This document shows positions 38,374-39,843 of a DNA stretch of 39,843 nucleotides, piece by piece. Source of the stretch: Fimisoma avicola (lineage in GTDB: Bacteria > Bacillota > Clostridia > Peptostreptococcales > Anaerovoracaceae); the NCBI GenBank assembly GCA_018714945.1, contig DVMO01000052.1, forward strand, positions 1-39,843, read 5' to 3'. A program made the translations under genes and the position numbers. A model generated the notes under the pieces. That model searched no databases, had not been told where the DNA came from, and was given only the letters and a program-made list of their open reading frames with translations. Position 1 is the stretch's first letter; the number at the start of each line of letters is the position of its first letter.

Positions 38374-38508
38374 ATGAACGAGCATTATACCAAGCTCTCT
38401 CCCATAGACATGGAGATCCTTTCCGAAGCGGAAAAGAAACTGGCAAGCTCCACCGGCAAGACCGTGGCTCTGGTGGCTTTTGACGCAGAGGAATACGAGA
38501 AATACTGA
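38374..38508 (+). CDS. 44-residue hypothetical protein
   Basis: Begins MNEHYTKLSPIDMEILSEAE and ends AFDAEEYEKY; acidic, soluble, mostly helical by eye, no signal or membrane segment. A near-perfect AGGAGGTGA stands 7 nt upstream of ATG 38374, which is the main reason to call it real; the frame open upstream of it has no start signal and unusual composition. It is divergent from mreB and convergent with the acyl-CoA synthetase. I do not recognise a family. Confidence 0.7.
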   Translation: MNEHYTKLSPIDMEILSEAEKKLASSTGKTVALVAFDAEEYEKY

Positions 38509-38543
38509 GCTTTCGGGTTTGCGATGCGCTGCGGGTCTGCGGG

Positions 38544-38571
38544 AAATAAAAAAGCCGCCCCGCAGGGCGGC
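38544..38571 (-). terminator. Terminator of the acyl-CoA synthetase gene
   Basis: GCCGCCC-CGCA-GGGCGGC (38554-38571) followed on the minus strand by TTTTTTATTT (38553-38544). It lies 20 nt after the stop codon. Its stem may also end the plus-strand 44-residue gene. Confidence 0.9.
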
Positions 38572-38591
38572 CCGGATATAGCTGCATTTAA

Positions 38592-39843
38592 CTACATCTT
38601 CTTGTTGCCTTCGACGAATCTCTTGATCTTCTTGCTGGTGTTTTTTTCAAATTCTTCCCGGCGTACAGAGATCTTCTTGATCTTCTTGAACAGAGGCAGG
38701 TCTGCGTTGATCCTGTCCACTTCTTTCCAGAGCAGTTCCTTGATCGCTTCATCGTCCTTGGCCTTTTCCTCACCGATGGCTTCGGCCACCTCCTCTTCGT
38801 CCGGTCTGATGGACGCCACAATTGTGATGTCGCCCTTTTCATCATCAGCTCCCCATACCATGGACTCAGCCACATACGGGCTCTTGGAAAGGAGATATTC
38901 CAGCTCTTCCGGGAACACATTCTTACCATTGGAGGCGATGATGACATTCTTCTTGCGGCCCGTGATATAGATAAAGTCCTCTTCATCGGTATATCCCTGG
39001 TCACCCGTATAGAACCAGCCGTCCTTGATGACCTTGGCTGTTTCTTCAGGATTCTTGTAATACCCCAGCATCACATTGTCGCCTTTGAGGCAGATCTCTC
39101 CGATGCCGTCTTCATCCTTGTCGGCGATCTTCACCTGCATACCCGGCAATATATGGCCCACGGAAGCGTTCCTCATGTACTTGTGCTGATCCGGGTTGAG
39201 GGCGCCCATCGGAGCACATTCGCTGAGACCGTAACCCTGCACGGCGATAAAGCCCAGATCATTGAAGAACTGAAGGATGGCCGGATCGATGGCGGCTCCG
39301 CCGGAAATTATGACCCTGAGTCTGCCGCCAAACACCTTATATACATCCTTGAGGAATTTTTTGTTCAGGTCAAATCCAAGCTTCTTGGTAAACTTGTTGA
39401 TGGCCATCACCTTCTTTACGGCTGATTCCTTGCCCTGCTTCTTGATGTTCTTCCATATGGTCTTATACAGAGCCTCGAATATGGCCGGAACGCCCAGGAA
39501 CATGGTCGGGCGGACTTCGCTCAGATTCTTCACGATATATTTGAGTCCCTCGCAGTAGGCGATGGCAGCTCCCTTATAGAGCGGCATCAGGAAACCGCAG
39601 GTACCCTCGTAGGTATGATGTATCGGCAATACCGAAAAGAAGATATCCCATGTGTTTACATTGAGGATGGTCGGAGCTATCATCAGGTCGAAGCAGATGT
39701 TCTTGTGAGAAAGCATGACGCCTTTGGCGATACCGGTGGTGCCGGAAGTGAAGAGCAGTTCGCTCATCTCATCGTAGGCTATTTCCGCATCTGTGAAAGA
39801 TCTGTCTCCGCCGTCCATCAGGCTCTTTCCTTCGGCGATGAGA
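38592..39843 (-). CDS. Long-chain acyl-CoA synthetase / AMP-binding enzyme (C-terminal part)
   Basis: The frame is open to the right edge (it reads LIAEGKSLMDGGDRS at the border), so the first in-window ATG at 39818 is not the start and the N-terminal part is outside. The visible 416 residues contain the AMP/ATP loop FTSGTTGIAKGVMLSHKN, the adenylate motif QGYGLSECAPMGALN, YTGDQGYTDEEDFIYITGRK and KNVIIASNGKNVFPEELE of the ANL superfamily. It activates fatty acids to acyl-CoA through acyl-AMP; the FadD/FAA1 branch with its VFGGRLRVIISGGA segment fits best. The C-terminal domain ends SKKIKRFVEGNKKM. A strong terminator follows. Confidence 0.93.
   Translation of the reverse strand, partial: LIAEGKSLMDGGDRSFTDAEIAYDEMSELLFTSGTTGIAKGVMLSHKNICFDLMIAPTILNVNTWDIFFSVLPIHHTYEGTCGFLMPLYKGAAIAYCEGLKYIVKNLSEVRPTMFLGVPAIFEALYKTIWKNIKKQGKESAVKKVMAINKFTKKLGFDLNKKFLKDVYKVFGGRLRVIISGGAAIDPAILQFFNDLGFIAVQGYGLSECAPMGALNPDQHKYMRNASVGHILPGMQVKIADKDEDGIGEICLKGDNVMLGYYKNPEETAKVIKDGWFYTGDQGYTDEEDFIYITGRKKNVIIASNGKNVFPEELEYLLSKSPYVAESMVWGADDEKGDITIVASIRPDEEEVAEAIGEEKAKDDEAIKELLWKEVDRINADLPLFKKIKKISVRREEFEKNTSKKIKRFVEGNKKM

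Overview
The window looks like a chromosomal segment of a low-to-mid GC, anaerobic member of the Bacillota (class Clostridia). The evidence is a zinc-ribbon adenylate kinase, a complete Firmicutes-type S10-spc-alpha ribosomal operon with zinc-binding S4, S14 and L36, a free-standing ECF transporter energising module, a SpoIIQ-like M23 protein, strong AGGAGG ribosome binding sites and frequent TTG/GTG starts. An amino-acid-fermenting relative of the Peptostreptococcales/Anaerovoracaceae is my best guess, but that is inference. Almost all genes are on the minus strand; only three small or medium genes (29225, 31234, 38374) read plus. No tRNA, rRNA, CRISPR array or intact insertion sequence is seen.

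Layout, left to right. (1) 1-8569, minus: a catabolic cluster. In transcription order it holds an IclR regulator, an NhaC-family transporter, an amidohydrolase/deaminase-like enzyme, a CapA-like metallophosphatase, a hydantoinase/allantoinase and an M20 carbamoylase/allantoate amidohydrolase. A PLP aminotransferase with its own promoter follows and is cut by the left edge. Deaminase, then cyclic-amide hydrolase, then carbamoylase is the logic for degrading a cyclic ureide, for example a hydantoin or a creatinine-like compound; the substrate is not proven. (2) 8570-8960: the IclR promoter, a short direct repeat and the ribosomal operon terminator. (3) 8961-24705, minus: one uninterrupted run of 31 genes from rpsJ to rplQ, including secY, adk, map, infA and rpoA. 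It is driven by a near-consensus promoter with an A/T-tract upstream element and has a ~260-nt structured leader. (4) 24706-25613: a gene-free stretch with a GC-rich unidentified island, a nest of inverted repeats resembling a small mobile element or structured RNA, and the psuG terminator.

(5) 25614-29089, minus: a pseudouridine salvage operon (TGS-domain nucleoside kinase, psuK, psuG) with overlapping genes. (6) 29225-31920: a DUF378 membrane protein, a YdbC/PC4-like protein, a second aminotransferase paralogous to the one at the left edge, and a membrane-anchored M23 protein. (7) 31980-35834, minus: an AroD-like protein that has lost most catalytic residues of type I dehydroquinate dehydratase, followed by ecfA1, ecfA2, ecfT and trmB in a tightly coupled unit. 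(8) 36002-38200, minus: mreB and an RlmL-type rRNA methyltransferase. (9) 38374-38508, plus: a 44-residue orphan protein. (10) 38592-39843, minus: the C-terminal part of a long-chain acyl-CoA synthetase.

The most interesting items are the AroD-like probable pseudoenzyme upstream of the ECF module, the palindrome-rich element at about 24990-25320, the long ribosomal operon leader with competing hairpins, and the cyclic-ureide catabolic cluster.
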